From positions 1 to 64,000 of the forward strand of contig MWYZ01000070.1 in the NCBI GenBank assembly GCA_002050365.1: a stretch of DNA of 64,000 nucleotides, in the 5' to 3' direction. This DNA comes from Acidobacteria bacterium 28-1 (GTDB taxonomy: Bacteria; Acidobacteriota; Blastocatellia; Pyrinomonadales; Pyrinomonadaceae). The notes beneath the pieces were generated by a model that saw nothing but the letters and a program-made list of their open reading frames with translations, ran no database searches and was not told where the DNA came from. Shown one piece after another: positions 16,522-23,731 of this stretch (position 1 is the first letter of the stretch; the number at the start of each line of letters is the position of its first letter). A program made the position numbers and the translations under genes.

Positions 16522-16802
16522 TGATTATAGTTGTCGAAGCACAAGCCAACGAAGAGTTTTCGCTCAATTTGAAATTTAGCGACGGAAGGCGGAAGCGTTT
16601 TGATGCAAAGCCATATCTGGATTATGAAGTTTTCAAACCGTTAAAAGACTTAAATTATTTCAAGCGAATCAAAATCGCTTTCGGCACGGTGCAGTGGACG
16701 GATGAGCAGGACATCAGCCCCGAAACTTTATGTTTGGAGAGTAAAGAAATTAGTAAAAATGAAACGATTTTAAATCGCTTGAATGCAAATTTGGAGGCGT
16801 AA
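16518..16802 (+). CDS. DUF2442 domain protein with sufD-derived C-terminal tail
   Basis: 94 residues. The N-terminal ~75 residues (LKFSDGRRKRFDAKPYL, FKPLKDLNYFKRIKIAFGTV, WTDEQDISPETLCLES) match DUF2442, a small domain often paired with toxin-antitoxin-like genes. The last ~13 residues (TILNRLNANLEA) are encoded by copy 3 of the sufD 3'-end repeat, so this protein appears to have acquired the sufD tail in frame. Confidence 0.72.
   Translation: MMIIVVEAQANEEFSLNLKFSDGRRKRFDAKPYLDYEVFKPLKDLNYFKRIKIAFGTVQWTDEQDISPETLCLESKEISKNETILNRLNANLEA
16762..16802 (+). repeat. sufD 3'-end repeat, copy 3 (forms the DUF2442 C-terminus)
   Basis: Begins AAACGATTTTAAATCG and ends TTTGGAGGCGTAA; 41 nt without indels, 30 of 41 positions identical to copy 1. 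It is read in the native frame as ILNRLNANLEA-stop. Confidence 0.85.
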
Positions 16803-16807
16803 AAGTT

Positions 16808-17374
16808 ATGCAGCAATTAAAAATTGTCGAGCCGTTAATTACAGTTTATGACCTTGAAGCGACACCCGACGACGGTAATATTTACGAACTTTTTGAAGGA
16901 GAATTGTCTGTGGCAAAAGCACCATCGTTGAAACATCAAGAACTTATCGGACGATTTGCAACAATTTTGTATAACTATCTTGACAATAATCCAACTGGGC
17001 GAGTTTGGATTACGCCCGGCGTGATTTTCGATGAATACAACAGCGCGATTCCCGACCTTGTTTTCATCGTCAAAGAAAGAATTGACCAAATTGCTTCGGG
17101 CATACACGTCGTTGGCGCACCGGATTTGGCAATTGAAATAATGTCGCCCGGTTCGGAAAACGTCCGCCGCGACCAGATTGTCAAGCGGCAAACTTACGCC
17201 AGATTCGGCGTGAAAGAATATTGGATTGTCGAGCCGCTTGTCGAGATGATTGAGATTTCACGCTTGCAGAAATATGTTTTAGCTTCGATTGGAGTTTTCA
17301 GAAACGCGGATGAAGTTTCGTCACCGCTTCTGCCTGATTTGAAATTTTCCGTGAAAGATGTATTTAGAAAGTAA
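16808..17374 (+). CDS. Uma2 family putative endonuclease (DUF820)
   Basis: 188 residues with Uma2 signatures: ELFEGELSVAKAPSLKHQEL, the PDLVFIVKER strand, and PDLAIEIMSPGSENVRRDQI followed by KRQTYARFGVKEYWIVEP. This matches a PD-(D/E)xK-like fold (PDLVF / AIEIMSP / K). Genes of this family are abundant in multicellular and soil bacteria; function is unknown. Followed directly by copy 4 of the sufD 3'-end repeat. Confidence 0.82.
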   Translation: MQQLKIVEPLITVYDLEATPDDGNIYELFEGELSVAKAPSLKHQELIGRFATILYNYLDNNPTGRVWITPGVIFDEYNSAIPDLVFIVKERIDQIASGIHVVGAPDLAIEIMSPGSENVRRDQIVKRQTYARFGVKEYWIVEPLVEMIEISRLQKYVLASIGVFRNADEVSSPLLPDLKFSVKDVFRK

Positions 17375-17414
17375 AGCGATTTTGAATCGTTTGAGCGCAA
17401 ATTTGAAAGCATAA
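17374..17414 (+). repeat. sufD 3'-end repeat, copy 4
   Basis: Begins AAGCGATTTTGAATCG and ends TTTGAAAGCATAA; 41 nt, no indels, 32 of 41 identical to copy 1. It overlaps the Uma2 stop codon by one base. The tail peptide is still readable in one frame (AILNRLSANLKA-stop) though no gene uses it. Confidence 0.85.
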
Positions 17415-17430
17415 TTTAGGAGTTAGAGTT

Positions 17431-17736
17431 ATGAGCGAAGATATTAAATGTCCTTCCTGCGGAGATTTACTAGACATTAATTGGAATTTGAACAAATGTC
17501 CAAAATGTGACGCTTCGCTCAAAGGAATTATTCCCAAAAAATCAAAAGAATCGAAGCAAAAAAGTTTTAATCTTAATCTAATTTTGGCTTTAGGAATTTC
17601 ATTTTTAGTTTTGATTCTAGGCATAACTGCAATAACGGTAGTTGGATTAAAAGGCGGAATTCCGACAGCGATTGTCGTAATTTTATCAATCTGTATTTTC
17701 ATCTCTATACGAAAAGGAGATTGGAATATTTTTTGA
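17431..17736 (+). CDS. Small zinc-ribbon membrane protein
   Basis: 101 residues: an N-terminal zinc ribbon (CPSCGDLL and KCPKCDASL), a basic linker, then two membrane helices (LNLILALGISFLVLILGITA and a second near TAIVVILSICIFISI). GGAG lies upstream of the ATG. Not recognised beyond this architecture. It is the last gene of the insert between sufD and the mazF remnant. Confidence 0.65.
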   Translation: MSEDIKCPSCGDLLDINWNLNKCPKCDASLKGIIPKKSKESKQKSFNLNLILALGISFLVLILGITAITVVGLKGGIPTAIVVILSICIFISIRKGDWNIF

Positions 17737-17762
17737 TAAATCTAGAATATTTCTAGAGTTTG

Positions 17763-17858
17763 CACAAAACAGTTTTGACAAATTACGTTGGTGAACTTTC
17801 GGAGAATAAATTACAAGAAATGAATGGAGCTTTGAAAATCGCTTTATTAATTAAATAA
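17763..17858 (+). pseudogene. MazF/PemK-like toxin C-terminal remnant
   Basis: An open stretch reads HKTVLTNYVGELSENKLQEM then NGALKIALLIK-stop, matching the last ~30 residues of MazF/PemK toxins (the G.L....L..V...L...L pattern). No upstream part or start is present. Its TAA overlaps the sufS ATG (TAATG at 17856-17860), so residual translation could couple to sufS. It may be the broken partner of the RHH antitoxin at 15915. Confidence 0.5.
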
Positions 17859-19102
17859 TGAAAACAGCAGTAAAAGAAATGAGCAATTGGGACGTTGAAA
17901 AAATTCGCAGAGACTTTCCCGTTTTGTCGCAAAAGGTGAACGGCAATCCGCTTGTCTATTTGGACAACGCGGCATCTTCGCAAGTTCCGAATATCGTGAT
18001 TGAACGCGGCTCGGAATATTTGAAAAATGAACATTCAAATATCCATCGCGGCGTGCATTATCTTTCGCAAAAAGCGACGACCGCTTACGAAGGCGCACGC
18101 GAAAAGGTGAAGAGATTTATCAATGCGAGAGACGTTAAAGAATGTATTTTCGTTCGCGGCTGCACTGAAGGAATTAACTTGGTCGCTTACGGTTACGGAC
18201 GCAAATTCGTTGGTGAGGGCGACGAAATTATCATCAGCGCAATGGAACACCACGCCAACATCGTGCCTTGGCAAATGTTGGCGGAAGAAAAAGGCTGCGT
18301 TCTGCGCGTGATTCCGATGAACCAGCGCGGCGAACTTATCATTGACGAATACGAAGCGATGCTCAATGAACGGACGAAATTCGTTTCAATCGTTCATATT
18401 TCCAACGCGCTCGGAACTCTGAATCCCGTCAAACAGATGATTGAATCGGCGCACAAATTCGGCGTTCCCGTCCTTGTTGACGCGGCGCAGAGCGTTCCGC
18501 ATTCGATAATTGACGTGCAGGATTTGGACTGCGATTTTCTTACCTTTTCGGGACACAAGATGTTTGCGCCGACCGGCAGCGGTGTGCTTTACGGCAAACA
18601 GGAATTACTGGAAACAATGAATCCGTTTATGGGCGGCGGCGATATGATTCGCACCGTGACGTTTGAAAAAACGACTTACGCGGGCTTGCCGAACAAATTT
18701 GAAGCGGGAACTCCGGCAATCGCGTCGAACATCGGACTCGGCGCGGCGATTGATTACCTCAATTCGATTGACCGCCAGTCCGCCATCGCTTACGAACACG
18801 AATTGGTTGAATACGCGACGGAAAAACTCTCGGCAATCGAGGGCGTGAAATTAATCGGCACGGCGCGGGAAAAAGCATCGGTCGTCTCCTTCACAATTGA
18901 AAATGTTCACCCGCACGACATCGGCACGATTTTAGACCAGCAAGGAATCGCCGTCCGCGCCGGACATCATTGCGCTCAACCTGTAATGCAATTCTTCCAA
19001 GTTCCCGCAACGGCTCGCGCTTCGTTTGCTTTTTACAACACGCGCGAGGAAGTCGACGTTTTGGCGGACGCGGTGCAAAAGGTGATTGAGGTTTTTGCGT
19101 GA
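17858..19102 (+). CDS. sufS: Cysteine desulfurase SufS
   Basis: 414 residues of a PLP-dependent group II cysteine desulfurase that supplies sulfur to SufU. Features: PLACE-like NPLVYLDNAASSQVP, HRGVHYLSQKAT, MEHHANIVPWQ, DAAQSVPHSIIDVQDLDCDF, the lysine motif FSGHKMFAPTGSGVLYG, and RAGHHCAQPVMQ with the active-site Cys. ATG 17858 overlaps the preceding stop; ATG at 17879 is an alternative. Its last 76 nt are repeated at 20292. Confidence 0.95.
   Translation: MKTAVKEMSNWDVEKIRRDFPVLSQKVNGNPLVYLDNAASSQVPNIVIERGSEYLKNEHSNIHRGVHYLSQKATTAYEGAREKVKRFINARDVKECIFVRGCTEGINLVAYGYGRKFVGEGDEIIISAMEHHANIVPWQMLAEEKGCVLRVIPMNQRGELIIDEYEAMLNERTKFVSIVHISNALGTLNPVKQMIESAHKFGVPVLVDAAQSVPHSIIDVQDLDCDFLTFSGHKMFAPTGSGVLYGKQELLETMNPFMGGGDMIRTVTFEKTTYAGLPNKFEAGTPAIASNIGLGAAIDYLNSIDRQSAIAYEHELVEYATEKLSAIEGVKLIGTAREKASVVSFTIENVHPHDIGTILDQQGIAVRAGHHCAQPVMQFFQVPATARASFAFYNTREEVDVLADAVQKVIEVFA
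19027..19102 (+). repeat. sufS 3'-end repeat, copy 1 (in sufS)
   Basis: Reference copy. It starts TGCTTTTTACAACAC and includes GACGTTTTGGCGGACGCGG and GAGGTTTTTGCG, ending at the sufS stop. A near-identical segment is at 20292-20367 after three accessory genes. Confidence 0.85.
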
Positions 19103-19113
19103 AGTTGTAAAAA

Positions 19114-19422
19114 ATGGAATTGAAATTATTGCGAAAAAGAGAGTTTCTAATACCTACGATTTATTTGATTTTCGTTACGGTATGTATTTTCGTTGCATTC
19201 GATTTTGAGGGAAGAATCGTCCCAATTGCGTGGATAGTTTTGTTGGTTATAACTTTGCCTTGGAGTATTATTTCGATTTTTTTCGGCTGGGCTATAATTC
19301 ACGGAGTTGCATTGGAATTTTTTGCCGTTATGTATTTTGGCTTCGCCATTGTTAACGCATTCTTTATTTATTTAATTGCAAAACCCAAAATCAAGGGTTT
19401 GCAATCATTAAATCTTGACTAA
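19114..19422 (+). CDS. Small membrane protein, unknown
   Basis: 102 residues with three or more hydrophobic segments (FLIPTIYLIFVTVCIFVAF, IAWIVLLVITLPWSIISIFF, ALEFFAVMYFGFAIVNAFF) and a basic start (MELKLLRKRE). Not recognised. It starts 12 nt after sufS within the insert bounded by the sufS 3'-end duplication. AT-rich compared with sufS. Confidence 0.55.
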   Translation: MELKLLRKREFLIPTIYLIFVTVCIFVAFDFEGRIVPIAWIVLLVITLPWSIISIFFGWAIIHGVALEFFAVMYFGFAIVNAFFIYLIAKPKIKGLQSLNLD

Positions 19423-19423
19423 A

Positions 19424-19534
19424 GATAATCTGCGAGCCGTTGTGCCGTATCACAAATCTGTCAAAGTCGGCACATTGGAAGCGATTTTGAATCAGACTGA
19501 AGTTAGTTTAGAAAATTTTCAAAAATTGCTCTAA
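19424..19534 (+). pseudogene. HicA-like toxin C-terminal remnant
   Basis: The frame reads KDNLRAVVPYHKSVKVGTLE then AILNQTEVSLENFQKLL-stop. This matches the C-terminal half of HicA double-stranded-RNA-binding-like toxins (the P.H..VK.GTL..IL.Q...S...F..LL pattern). The N-terminal part with the catalytic His is missing. A matching HicB N-terminal fragment is at 21512. Confidence 0.6.
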
Positions 19535-19539
19535 AGAAA

Positions 19540-19956
19540 ATGCCCGCAAAAGATATTTATCACGACACGGTTAAAAACGCTCTAATCAAAGACGGCTGGA
19601 CGATTACGCACGACCCTTTGCGTTTGAGCATTGACGATAAAAATTTGTTTATTGATTTGGGCGCGGAAAGAATCATTGCTGCCGTCAAGGGGACAAAGAA
19701 AATTGCCGTCGAAATCAAAAGTTTTGTCGGACGCTCGGAAGTTGACGACTTGGAAAACGCGGTCGGGCAGTTTGTTTTGTATCAAGACCTTTTGGAAGAG
19801 AAAGAGCCGGAACGCGAACTATTTTTAGCCATTCGCCGAAAAGCCTTTGACGGAATTTTCTCTCACCGCATCGGCAGTATTTTGCTTCGCAAAAAGCGTA
19901 TTAAGCTGCTTGTTTTTGACGAGAGAAATGAGGAGGTTGTGCAGTGGATAAGTTAG
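19540..19956 (+). CDS. xisH: XisH family protein (copy 1)
   Basis: 138 residues of the XisH family, first named from cyanobacterial fdxN-element excision factors. Features: AKDIYHDTVKNALIKDGW, IDLGAERIIAAVKGTKKIAV, EIKSFVGRSEVDDLENAVGQ with the PD-(D/E)xK-like ExK, and PERELFLAI. The family name does not prove an excision role here; XisH/XisI pairs are widespread in species without such elements. It overlaps xisI by 13 nt. Confidence 0.88.
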   Translation: MPAKDIYHDTVKNALIKDGWTITHDPLRLSIDDKNLFIDLGAERIIAAVKGTKKIAVEIKSFVGRSEVDDLENAVGQFVLYQDLLEEKEPERELFLAIRRKAFDGIFSHRIGSILLRKKRIKLLVFDERNEEVVQWIS

Positions 19957-20279
19957 AAAGTTACCAAAACATAATCGAACAGATTTTGAACGAATATGCC
20001 GCTATTCCGTTTGCTTACGGCGAGATTGATTCGGAAGCCGTTTTTGACCGGACGAAAGACCGCTATTTACTAATGACCGTCGGCTGGGAAAACGAGCGTC
20101 GGGTTCATAGTTGTCTGGTTCACGTTGACATAGTTGACGGCAAATTTTGGATTCAGCGCGACGGCACGGAAGACGGCATTGCGACCGAGCTAGAGCGAGC
20201 AGGCGTTTCCAAAAGCGATATTGTCCTGGCTTTTCACGAACCTGAGTTAAGGAAGTTCACCGAATATGCGGTCGTTTAG
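19944..20279 (+). CDS. xisI: XisI family protein (copy 1)
   Basis: 111 residues matching XisI: MDKLESYQNIIEQILNEYA, DRTKDRYLLMTVGWENERRV, LVHVDIVDGKFWIQRDGTED and the C-terminal AFHEPELRKFTEYAVV. Translationally overlapped with xisH. Followed 12 nt later by the duplicated sufS 3' end. Confidence 0.88.
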   Translation: MDKLESYQNIIEQILNEYAAIPFAYGEIDSEAVFDRTKDRYLLMTVGWENERRVHSCLVHVDIVDGKFWIQRDGTEDGIATELERAGVSKSDIVLAFHEPELRKFTEYAVV

Positions 20280-20291
20280 AATTTTGCGAAA

Positions 20292-20367
20292 TGCTTTTTA
20301 CAACACTTTTGGGGAAGTTGACGTTTTGGCGGACGCGGTGCAAAGGGTGATGGAGGTTTTTGCGTAA
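20292..20367 (+). repeat. sufS 3'-end repeat, copy 2 (relic)
   Basis: Closely matches sufS 19027-19102 without indels, including GACGTTTTGGCGGACGCGG and GAGGTTTTTGCGTAA. The frame still ends in a stop at the homologous place. It lies immediately after xisI copy 1, so the 19103-20291 segment is flanked by direct repeats of the sufS 3' end. Confidence 0.9.
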
Positions 20368-20390
20368 TAAAGTGATTGTTTGGAGTAGTA

Positions 20391-21473
20391 ATGAATATAA
20401 AATTTAAATTTGTAATTTGTGTATTGCTTCTTCTCTTTCCCGTTAAAGGCTTTGCTGAAACAATCTATGACCAACCTTATCTGGGAGAGTTTCCAGATTT
20501 TTTTCGAGAAAGGTTTTCTGCATTAGCTTTGAAACAAAAAGCGGCAAATAATTTAGCAACGATAGTTCAACAATCTGATTTAATTATTTTAGCTGAATCC
20601 GAAAAAATCAGTGAAGCAGCTGAGAGTAACGATAGAATCACAATTTATGACACAAATGTAAAAATTCTTGAAATTCTCAAAGGTGAATCAACCGATAAAT
20701 TTCTAAATTTAAAGTTTGAAGCCTCAGCTACCAGCATAGAAAACGGCTCAAAACATATCTTTTTTTTAAAGAGAATAAAAGATAATATCAAAGTGTTAAA
20801 GGCTTCTTTTATCTTTCCGCGAGGGCAAGGTTACGATAATTATATGCGTATTTTCGGAGCTTACGATTGCTCAGAAGATATAGGCATTGATGTTATTAAT
20901 TATTTAGGAAATTCTACTTTTCCGATTGATTTAGACGAGCGTTTAGCAAAAGAGTATTTGAGCGAAAGTTGGGGCAAGATGTATTCATCAGTTCATATGG
21001 CATCTGCAATTTCTCCTGTTTTTGGTGTTCCTGTTCTAAAAATGGCTGTATCTGTCAAAGATAGAAAGCGTTTCGATATTGATTTGTATGGAATAGCCGC
21101 ATACAGTTTAGCCGTTCAGCAAAAACACGATTACTGGCAAACAATTTTGGAAAATATTCCGTCATTTGAGGGCAATGGACGAGTAGCCGAATCAGTTGCA
21201 TTTGATTTGGCAGCAACATTTGGAAACGAAAAAATTGTTCCTGTAATTAAAGATGTAGTATTCAAAAAACCTGAGCTTGCCGTTAGTGCAGCTTTTGCTC
21301 TATCCAAAATTAAAGGCAAAGAAGCAAAATCTCTTATTGAATTTTGGTTGAAGGACACGGAACTTTCAAAACGGGAGGAAATAATTTCTAATGGCTGGCA
21401 ACAGCGAAAAACAAATTTTTCGACACTTTTTAGAGAGGCTTTGAAGAAGATGGAAGTAACTAAAGAGCAGTAG
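20391..21473 (+). CDS. Hypothetical secreted protein
   Basis: 360 residues. ATG 20391 has GGAG about 6 nt upstream and opens a signal peptide (MNIKFKFVICVLLLLFPVKG FAE). The mid region (SDLIILAESEKISEA, ILEILKGES, KHIFFLKRIKDN) resembles secreted beta-rich proteins that handle low-complexity surface substrates. The C-terminal part (GNEKIVPVIKDVVFKKPELA, LSKIKGKEAKSLIEFWLKD) looks like HEAT-type helical repeats. Not recognised. AT-rich relative to suf genes, consistent with later acquisition. Confidence 0.6.
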   Translation: MNIKFKFVICVLLLLFPVKGFAETIYDQPYLGEFPDFFRERFSALALKQKAANNLATIVQQSDLIILAESEKISEAAESNDRITIYDTNVKILEILKGESTDKFLNLKFEASATSIENGSKHIFFLKRIKDNIKVLKASFIFPRGQGYDNYMRIFGAYDCSEDIGIDVINYLGNSTFPIDLDERLAKEYLSESWGKMYSSVHMASAISPVFGVPVLKMAVSVKDRKRFDIDLYGIAAYSLAVQQKHDYWQTILENIPSFEGNGRVAESVAFDLAATFGNEKIVPVIKDVVFKKPELAVSAAFALSKIKGKEAKSLIEFWLKDTELSKREEIISNGWQQRKTNFSTLFREALKKMEVTKEQ

Positions 21474-21511
21474 GGTATTTCAACAAATATTATTAATTTG
21501 AATGAAAAATT

Positions 21512-21598
21512 ATGCAACAAACTCCGTTTCAAGTTGGCGAATACAGTTTTACGATTTTGATTGAGCCGAACGAATCGCAAATCGCAAATCGCAAATAA
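21512..21598 (+). pseudogene. HicB-like antitoxin N-terminal fragment ending in heptad repeat
   Basis: 28 codons: MQQTPFQVGEYSFTILIEPN then ESQIANRK-stop. The YSFTILIEPNE strand resembles the first strand of HicB-type antitoxins. The end of the frame is three CGCAAAT heptads. It pairs conceptually with the hicA remnant at 19424; the two halves are separated by an xisHI unit and a secreted-protein gene. Confidence 0.4.
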
Positions 21599-22019
21599 CG
21601 AAGATGCCCGCAAGGATATTTATCACGACACGGTTAAAAACGCGCTCATTAAAGACGGCTGGACAATTACGTCTGAAAATTTGTATCTACCTTGGGGAGG
21701 AATGGAAACTTACGTCGATATTGCGGCGGAAAAAGTTTTTATTGCCGAAAAAGAAGGTCGCAAAATCGCGGTTGAAGTCAAAAGTTTCGTTGGCAAATCA
21801 AATCTGAGCGAACTTGAAAAAGCGGTTGGACAGTTTATCATTTATCGTCTGGCAATGAGAAAGGAAGAGCCTGAACGCGAACTGTTTCTGGCGATCAGCG
21901 AAAAAATCTACAACAAACTTTTCCTTAATCCCGATGTGATAGAATTGATTGAAACCGAAAACCTGAAAGTCGTGGTTTTCAATGAGTCGAAAGAGTTAAT
22001 TGTGCGATGGATAAACTAG
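21561..22019 (+). CDS. xisH: XisH family protein (copy 2), original start shifted out of frame
   Basis: The frame contains the full XisH domain (DIYHDTVKNALIKDGWTIT, DIAAEKVFIAEKEGRKIAVE, VKSFVGKSNLSELEKAVGQ, PERELFLAIS). In copy 1 the gene starts ATGCCCGCAAAAGATATT. Here the homologous ATG at 21604 reads ATGCCCGCAAGGATATT, one base shorter, so that ATG is out of frame. Translation would need an upstream TTG (21561, inside the hicB fragment) or another non-standard start. Either an authentic decay event or a start-site change. Confidence 0.75.
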   Translation: MSRTNRKSQIANNEDARKDIYHDTVKNALIKDGWTITSENLYLPWGGMETYVDIAAEKVFIAEKEGRKIAVEVKSFVGKSNLSELEKAVGQFIIYRLAMRKEEPERELFLAISEKIYNKLFLNPDVIELIETENLKVVVFNESKELIVRWIN

Positions 22020-22342
22020 AAAATTATCGAGACATCGTTGAAAAAGTTATCAGCGAATACGCGGCAATTCCATACAGCTACGGTGAAATTGAACGCCGCA
22101 CAATGTTTGACCGCGAAAAAGATTCTTACCTTCTGTACGTCGTCGGCTGGAATAATCGCGGGCGAATTCACGGCATCAACCTTCACATAGACATTATCAA
22201 CGGCAAAATTTATATCCAGCACGATAGCACGGAAGAAGGAATTGCGACGGATTTAGAACTTGCAGGCGTTCCGAAAAGTGATATTGTTTTGGCTTGGCAC
22301 GAACCCGAACTTAGAAAATACACTGAATACGCCGTTGCGTGA
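22007..22342 (+). CDS. xisI: XisI family protein (copy 2)
   Basis: 111 residues, same family and overlap arrangement as copy 1: MDKLENYRDIVEKVISEYA, DREKDSYLLYVVGWNNRGRI, LHIDIINGKIYIQHDSTEEG, WHEPELRKYTEYAVA. The two xisHI units are clearly paralogous but diverged, so they are not a very recent duplication. Confidence 0.88.
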   Translation: MDKLENYRDIVEKVISEYAAIPYSYGEIERRTMFDREKDSYLLYVVGWNNRGRIHGINLHIDIINGKIYIQHDSTEEGIATDLELAGVPKSDIVLAWHEPELRKYTEYAVA

Positions 22343-22348
22343 AATCCA

Positions 22349-22711
22349 ATGGACAAAGTAAATTTAACTGAAAAATTCGCTTTAATAAATGAACATTGGC
22401 GACCGAAAGTGGTCGGCGAACTCAACGGTCAGGAAGTCAAACTCGTTAAATTCCAAGGTGAGTTTCCGTGGCATCATCACGCGGCGGAAGACGAAATGTT
22501 TATGGCGTTGCGCGGAAGTTTTCGCATCGAATTTCGTGATAAAACCATCGAATTAAATGAAGGCGAATTTGTGATTGTGCCGCGCGGAGTCGAGCATCGC
22601 CCGGTGGCGGACGAAGAAGTTGAAGTGCTGTTATTTGAACCGGCTCAATTGCTTAATACGGGAAACATTGTTGACGAAAAATTTACTGCGCCCGCCGGCG
22701 ATAACATTTAG
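22349..22711 (+). CDS. Cupin domain protein
   Basis: 120 residues with cupin motif 1 (WHHHAAEDEMFMALRGSFRI, metal-binding HHH..E) and motif 2 (GEFVIVPRGVEHRPVADEE, His). Metal-binding residues are intact. Substrate unknown. It starts 6 nt after xisI copy 2 and precedes sufU, so it is probably in the same transcript. Confidence 0.8.
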   Translation: MDKVNLTEKFALINEHWRPKVVGELNGQEVKLVKFQGEFPWHHHAAEDEMFMALRGSFRIEFRDKTIELNEGEFVIVPRGVEHRPVADEEVEVLLFEPAQLLNTGNIVDEKFTAPAGDNI

Positions 22712-22750
22712 CGGCAATCCAAAATCGCAAATCTAAAATCCAAAATCTAA
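22711..22750. repeat. Heptad-period repeat before sufU
   Basis: CCAAAATC, GCAAATC, TAAAATC, CAAAATC words with a 7-nt period; same word family as the NadD-internal repeat at 61883. Single arm; no inverse arm nearby. Confidence 0.65.
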
Positions 22751-22752
22751 TT

Positions 22753-23202
22753 ATGTCAGAGTTAAATGATTTATATCAGGAAGTAATCTTAGACCACAAT
22801 AAAAATCCGCGAAATTTCCGCGAGATTGAAACTGCGAACTTTAAAGCCGACGGATACAATCCGCTGTGCGGCGACCAGTTGAAAGTTTTTCTCGAAGTAG
22901 AAGATGAACGGGTGAAAGACGTTTCTTTTGTCGGTTCGGGCTGCGCGATTTCAAAGGCTTCGGCAAGTATGATGACGCAAGTTGTTAAAGGAAAATCCAA
23001 GGAAGAAGCCGAGAAAATGTTCGACGAATTTCACCGAATGGTTTTGGGCGAACTCGACGAAGAAACTGAAGAAAACAATTTGGGAAAATTAAAAATTTTC
23101 GCCGGCGTGCGCGAATTTCCCGCGCGGGTGAAGTGCGCGTCTTTGAGTTGGCACACAATGAACGCCGCGCTTCACGGTGAAGAAGAAGTTTCGACTGAAT
23201 GA
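22753..23202 (+). CDS. sufU: Fe-S scaffold / sulfur-transfer protein SufU
   Basis: 149 residues, IscU-like with the SufU-specific insertion. Cys ligands are in YNPLCGDQLK, GSGCAISKASASMM and RVKCASLSWHTM; the Asp after the first Cys is present. It accepts sulfur from SufS as in Firmicutes-type SUF systems. It is separated from sufS by about 3.6 kb of accessory genes. Its stop overlaps the ATG of the broken globin gene. Confidence 0.93.
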   Translation: MSELNDLYQEVILDHNKNPRNFREIETANFKADGYNPLCGDQLKVFLEVEDERVKDVSFVGSGCAISKASASMMTQVVKGKSKEEAEKMFDEFHRMVLGELDEETEENNLGKLKIFAGVREFPARVKCASLSWHTMNAALHGEEEVSTE

Positions 23203-23569
23203 TGAAACGAGATATAGAAACGCGCGAAGATTTAGAGCTTCTATTGGGTGAATTTTACAAAATAGCCTTGTAGATTCGGACATCGGACATCATTTTGCCG
23301 AACTTGATTTAGCCGCGCACCTGCCGGTAATTGTAGATTTTTGGGAAAAAGTTTTGTTCGGCAATCCGGTTTATTTCGGCAATCCACTTGCCGTCCATCG
23401 AATCTTACACGAAAAATCCCCGCTCAAATTAGAACATTTTCAACATTGGATTGAGATTTTCAGCGAAACTGCCGACAAAATTTTTGCGGGTGAAATGACG
23501 GATAACGCCAAACTTCGCGCGAAGATGATTGCTCACAGCCTTAATCAAAATCTTAATTTCGTAAACTAG
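23199..23569 (+). pseudogene. Group III truncated haemoglobin with a single frameshift
   Basis: The first frame reads MMKRDIETREDLELLLGEFY then KIAL-stop at 23272. One base later another frame continues DSDIGHHFAELDLAAHLPVI, VDFWEKVLFGNPVYFGNPLA, VHRILHEKSPLKLEHFQHWI and on to a stop at 23569. Joined, it is a ~122-residue class III truncated globin (the F8-type His in VHRIL). A missing base around TTGTAGATT (expected TTG GTA GAT) explains the break. Could be true inactivation or a sequencing error. ATGA overlap with sufU implies co-transcription. Confidence 0.8.
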
Positions 23570-23667
23570 CTTTTGCATTTTGTCGGTAGCCCAAGCGTAA
23601 GCGCAAGTGTAAAACTCAAGCCCGCGCTCACTTTCGGCTACTGATACTTTCTCAAAAAATTTTGTCA

Positions 23668-23697
23668 TAAAACATCGCGTCGCGGTGTTTTTCTTTT
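23668..23697 (+). terminator. Probable terminator after the suf-globin region
   Basis: An imperfect stem AACATCGCG / TCGCGGTGTT followed by TTTCTTTT. It ends the suf transcript before the next gene at 23732. Confidence 0.5.
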
Positions 23698-23731
23698 GTA
23701 TTGCAAAAAAATTCAATTTCAGGAGTTCTTT

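Noticed and set aside
15871-17414. sufD tail repeats as another integron or attC type
   Set aside because: The 41-nt copies are direct repeats without inverse arms or RYYYAAC/GTTRRRY boxes, and they encode the sufD C-terminus.
10144-23202. Horizontal transfer of the whole suf operon
   Set aside because: Only the accessory inserts look foreign (AT-richer, remnant toxins); the suf genes have composition like other core genes in the window.
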